21,870 bases of DNA from CBDUQN01 sp965369375 (lineage in GTDB: Bacteria > Krumholzibacteriota > Krumholzibacteriia > Krumholzibacteriales > Krumholzibacteriaceae): contig CBDUQN010000053.1 in NCBI GenBank assembly GCA_965369375.1, positions 1 through 21,870 on the forward strand. The letters run 5' to 3'. Of this stretch, positions 19,751 through 21,870 are shown piece after piece. Each line of letters opens with the position of its first letter. The stretch's first letter is position 1. Made by a program: the position numbers and the translations under genes. The notes beneath the pieces were generated by a model that was given only the letters and a program-made list of their open reading frames with translations, searched no databases and was not told where the DNA came from.

Positions 19751-21870
19751 TGCTCTCCCTTCCGCAGGGAATCTCCCGGTGGCACGATACCGAATTCCTC
19801 GGCGAGGATTCGATCGATATCTTGAAACAAGCTTCTGAACTGCTGGTCATCAGGATTGCGCTCGAGCCAACGCTGCACGTACCTCTTCGCGGGATCCGAC
19901 TGCTTCATCCTCGCCGCGATGCGGAATCCCTCTATATAATGCTGCCGATATTCGGGATTGGTCTGAATCGCTTCGTCGATCGTTCTGAGGGCTTCATCGT
20001 AACGCCGCTCGAACTCGAATACCCGTGAAAGCCGTAGCCAGTATTCATTCTCGGTCGGTTCGAGTTCGATCGCCGTACGGTAATGATCCAGCGCCTTTTG
20101 CGTCTCGCCGCTTCTTTGGTAATACGAGCCGAGCCACATCCGTGCCCACTTGAAGTCGGGTTTAAGGTTAAGAGCCAGCTCCAGCCTCTTCGTAGCATCC
20201 TCGTAATTGTTCTCCATCGCTCTCATCTGTCCCAGTTGCGTCGCCGCAATGGCGAAATTGATGAACATGCCCTTCGTGTCGGGATTCTTGTAGACGGATT
20301 CGTCTCTCTTTCCCTCATCCGTTACGACCCCCCTGAACTCGAAGATATCATCGAAGTTACGCGCAAGCATGAACTCGTTGATCATGTCCTTGCCCTTGTA
20401 CGGAACGAGCCTCCTGGCCATTCCTTCCATAACGAGATACTCCTCGTACGGCTTCCACACATCGCGGGGCACCGTGACGGCGAAGTAGATGGGACGCCCC
20501 CAGTTCGTCTCTCGCATGATATGGTTGATAGCGAGCTCACTCTTCCATACGACACCCCCACCCTTCACCGGAACGGGACGGAGCTCCTCTATCTCACGGT
20601 CCGTCATCGATATCGGAACTTTCGGATTTTCGTCCCTGAGCTGCTTGATGTACCAATCCGTGTTGAGAAGGCTGCGATTTGCGACACGCACGTCTTTTCT
20701 GAATCCCTCGACCTCCTGGATGTACCACAGCGGAAAGGTGTCGTTATCCCCGTTCGTGAATATGATCGCATCGGGTTCGAGGCCCGCCAGTAAATTGTAT
20801 GCGTAATCGCGAGCTATGTAATTATTCGACCGGTCATGCGAAAACCAGTGATAATTCGCCGGCAACAGTGACATAGCGAGCAACACGATCCCGGTGATCA
20901 CAATCCACTGCGCAATCTCCCTGCCTTTTTCTTTCCCGTATTCGACGAGCAGCATCAGAAGCGACGTCGCACCTATCCCGATGAAAATCGAAAAGTAGAA
21001 GAATGCCGCTCCATAGAAGTAATCACGCTCGCGCACCTCGCTGTCGCTGAAGTTCAAGAATACAATCAACCCTATCGAGTTCAACGCAAGCACGGAAAAA
21101 TTCAAGACCCAGGTGCGCTTCTCTCTCAGATAGTTCGCCACGATGCCGTAGAGCCCGAGCACCGTCGGTACGACAAGCGTTACGATACCGAGGTTGACCG
21201 GACCCGCCTTCACGTCCCCGATCATCCGGAACTGTTGACCGTAGTATTGCAGGAAATGCCGGATCTGAAACACCGTCGAGGCCTTGCGTTTGAATATGTC
21301 GATCGGTGGATACTGCTCCCTGCGCAAGACCGCATAGAGTGTTTCCCACGTCTCGGGATTGACCTCGTCGATCGCCGGATTGAGTCCGGACCGGATATAG
21401 AGAAACAGATGAACGGAGACGCCGAGAACGAAGAGCGCGGTCGCCGTAAGAGCGAATTTGCCCTCCGAGATCGTGCTCCAGATGACAAGAATTGCAAAAA
21501 CGATCAGTCCGATAACGGTGGCCTGCGATGAACGGTGCAGCGTCATGTCGGCGACGAGGACAGCGAGTCCGAATGTAAAGACGAAAAACTCCAGGTTGCT
21601 GAACGCCTTATCCTTCACCATCACACAGAGCAGCAAAACTCCGCAGAATACGAGGATTGTTCCGAGATGGAATCCGATGCCGAGCGCAAGAAGGTAGATA
21701 ATGAGATACGTGAGCCCGCGTGACCGCGCTCTCCCCTTGAGGTTCTTTTCTTCGACCAGCCGCTCGAGCTCGTCACCCTTTGCCCGGGCTGTAAGCCGCT
21801 TGTACGTCTCCTCGTCGATCTCCCCCGACGGATTCCGGTACCACCTCAGCGCCAGCCACGTGCAAAACCC
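19747..21870 (-). CDS. DUF2723/TMEM260-like GT-C membrane protein with C-terminal TPRs (5' truncated by window edge)
   Basis: The frame is open from 21870 to the stop at 19747, giving 707 visible residues; the start lies beyond the window. A TTG at 21636 is internal, because the codons before it read as good family sequence, including LIIYLLALGIGFHLGTILVF. About ten helices are followed by the DUF2723 signature NGDNDTFPLWYIQEVEG (visible residues 373-389) and VRERDYFYGAAFFYF earlier (about 279-293). The C-terminus carries roughly three TPR units (about 535-670), such as GSYYQRSGETQKALDHYRTA. DUF2723 includes TMEM260, an animal protein O-mannosyltransferase, and belongs to the GT-C superfamily. 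The bacterial protein is therefore a candidate protein or glycan glycosyltransferase using a polyprenyl-phosphate donor. Its stop overlaps the epimerase start by 4 bp. Confidence 0.85.
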   Translation of the reverse strand, partial: GFCTWLALRWYRNPSGEIDEETYKRLTARAKGDELERLVEEKNLKGRARSRGLTYLIIYLLALGIGFHLGTILVFCGVLLLCVMVKDKAFSNLEFFVFTFGLAVLVADMTLHRSSQATVIGLIVFAILVIWSTISEGKFALTATALFVLGVSVHLFLYIRSGLNPAIDEVNPETWETLYAVLRREQYPPIDIFKRKASTVFQIRHFLQYYGQQFRMIGDVKAGPVNLGIVTLVVPTVLGLYGIVANYLREKRTWVLNFSVLALNSIGLIVFLNFSDSEVRERDYFYGAAFFYFSIFIGIGATSLLMLLVEYGKEKGREIAQWIVITGIVLLAMSLLPANYHWFSHDRSNNYIARDYAYNLLAGLEPDAIIFTNGDNDTFPLWYIQEVEGFRKDVRVANRSLLNTDWYIKQLRDENPKVPISMTDREIEELRPVPVKGGGVVWKSELAINHIMRETNWGRPIYFAVTVPRDVWKPYEEYLVMEGMARRLVPYKGKDMINEFMLARNFDDIFEFRGVVTDEGKRDESVYKNPDTKGMFINFAIAATQLGQMRAMENNYEDATKRLELALNLKPDFKWARMWLGSYYQRSGETQKALDHYRTAIELEPTENEYWLRLSRVFEFERRYDEALRTIDEAIQTNPEYRQHYIEGFRIAARMKQSDPAKRYVQRWLERNPDDQQFRSLFQDIDRILAEEFGIVPPGDSLRKGEQ

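Noticed and set aside
21634..21636. TTG as the start codon of the DUF2723 protein
   Set aside because: The frame stays open upstream to the window edge with convincing family sequence, so this codon is internal and the gene is truncated by the window.

Overview
The window holds part of a large cell-surface glycan or glycoconjugate biosynthesis locus. Every supported gene lies on the minus strand, so transcription runs from position 21870 towards 1. The DNA is moderately GC-rich. Ten of the fifteen start codons visible are GTG or TTG, and many gene junctions overlap or are only a few bases apart. Three features together point to a bacterium of the FCB superphylum or a neighbouring candidate phylum: a DUF2723 membrane protein with a TPR tail, a YfhO-family membrane protein, and a secreted beta-propeller protein with a FlgD-like, type IX-secretion-like C-terminal domain. 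This placement is an inference from gene content. No rRNA or other phylogenetic marker is present.

Layout in transcription order. A DUF2723/TMEM260-like GT-C protein with TPRs, cut by the right edge (21870-19747), leads into a UDP-hexuronate or UDP-hexose 4-epimerase (19750-18797). Next come a GtrB/DPM1-like membrane GT2 (18779-17838), a GT4 glycosyltransferase (17845-16688) and a rhamnosyltransferase-like GT2 (16671-15790). After the only sizeable internal gap (85 bp) come a YfhO-family multi-span protein (15704-13191) and a soluble DPM1-like polyprenol-phosphate sugar synthase (13185-12469). These are followed by a GT2 fused to a degenerate sugar-phosphate-transferase module (12438-10360), a secreted beta-propeller protein (10363-8105), a CapD/WbpM-like NDP-sugar dehydratase (8105-6681), a FemAB/GNAT-like protein (6650-5667), a Wzx-like flippase (5685-4144), a second GT4 (4141-2861), an AftB-like GT-C transferase (2860-1157) and a SAM methyltransferase (1160-357). 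A roughly 300-bp intergenic region follows, containing a long-range inverted repeat. The start of a further minus-strand gene lies at position 60, with a perfect Shine-Dalgarno sequence and an in-frame 24-bp tandem repeat, and it runs off the left edge.

How the genes could work together (inference). The epimerase and dehydratase supply NDP-sugars. GT2 and GT4 enzymes assemble a lipid-linked glycan on the cytoplasmic side and the flippase exports it. The two DPM1-like enzymes make polyprenyl-phosphate-sugars, which are the donor type used by GT-C enzymes outside the membrane (DUF2723, YfhO and AftB-like proteins here). The methyltransferase and the FemAB-like protein would decorate the product. 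The secreted propeller protein in the middle of the operon is the oddest member and could be a substrate, an anchor or an assembly factor. No Wzy polymerase and no canonical initiating phosphoglycosyltransferase are seen in the window.

The most notable observations are the GT2-pseudo-transferase fusion, which lacks the catalytic Asp-Glu dyad, and an 11-G tract at codons 16-20 of a GT4 gene, where loss or gain of one base would abolish the protein. The embedded secreted propeller gene and the unreported gene start at the left edge also stand out.
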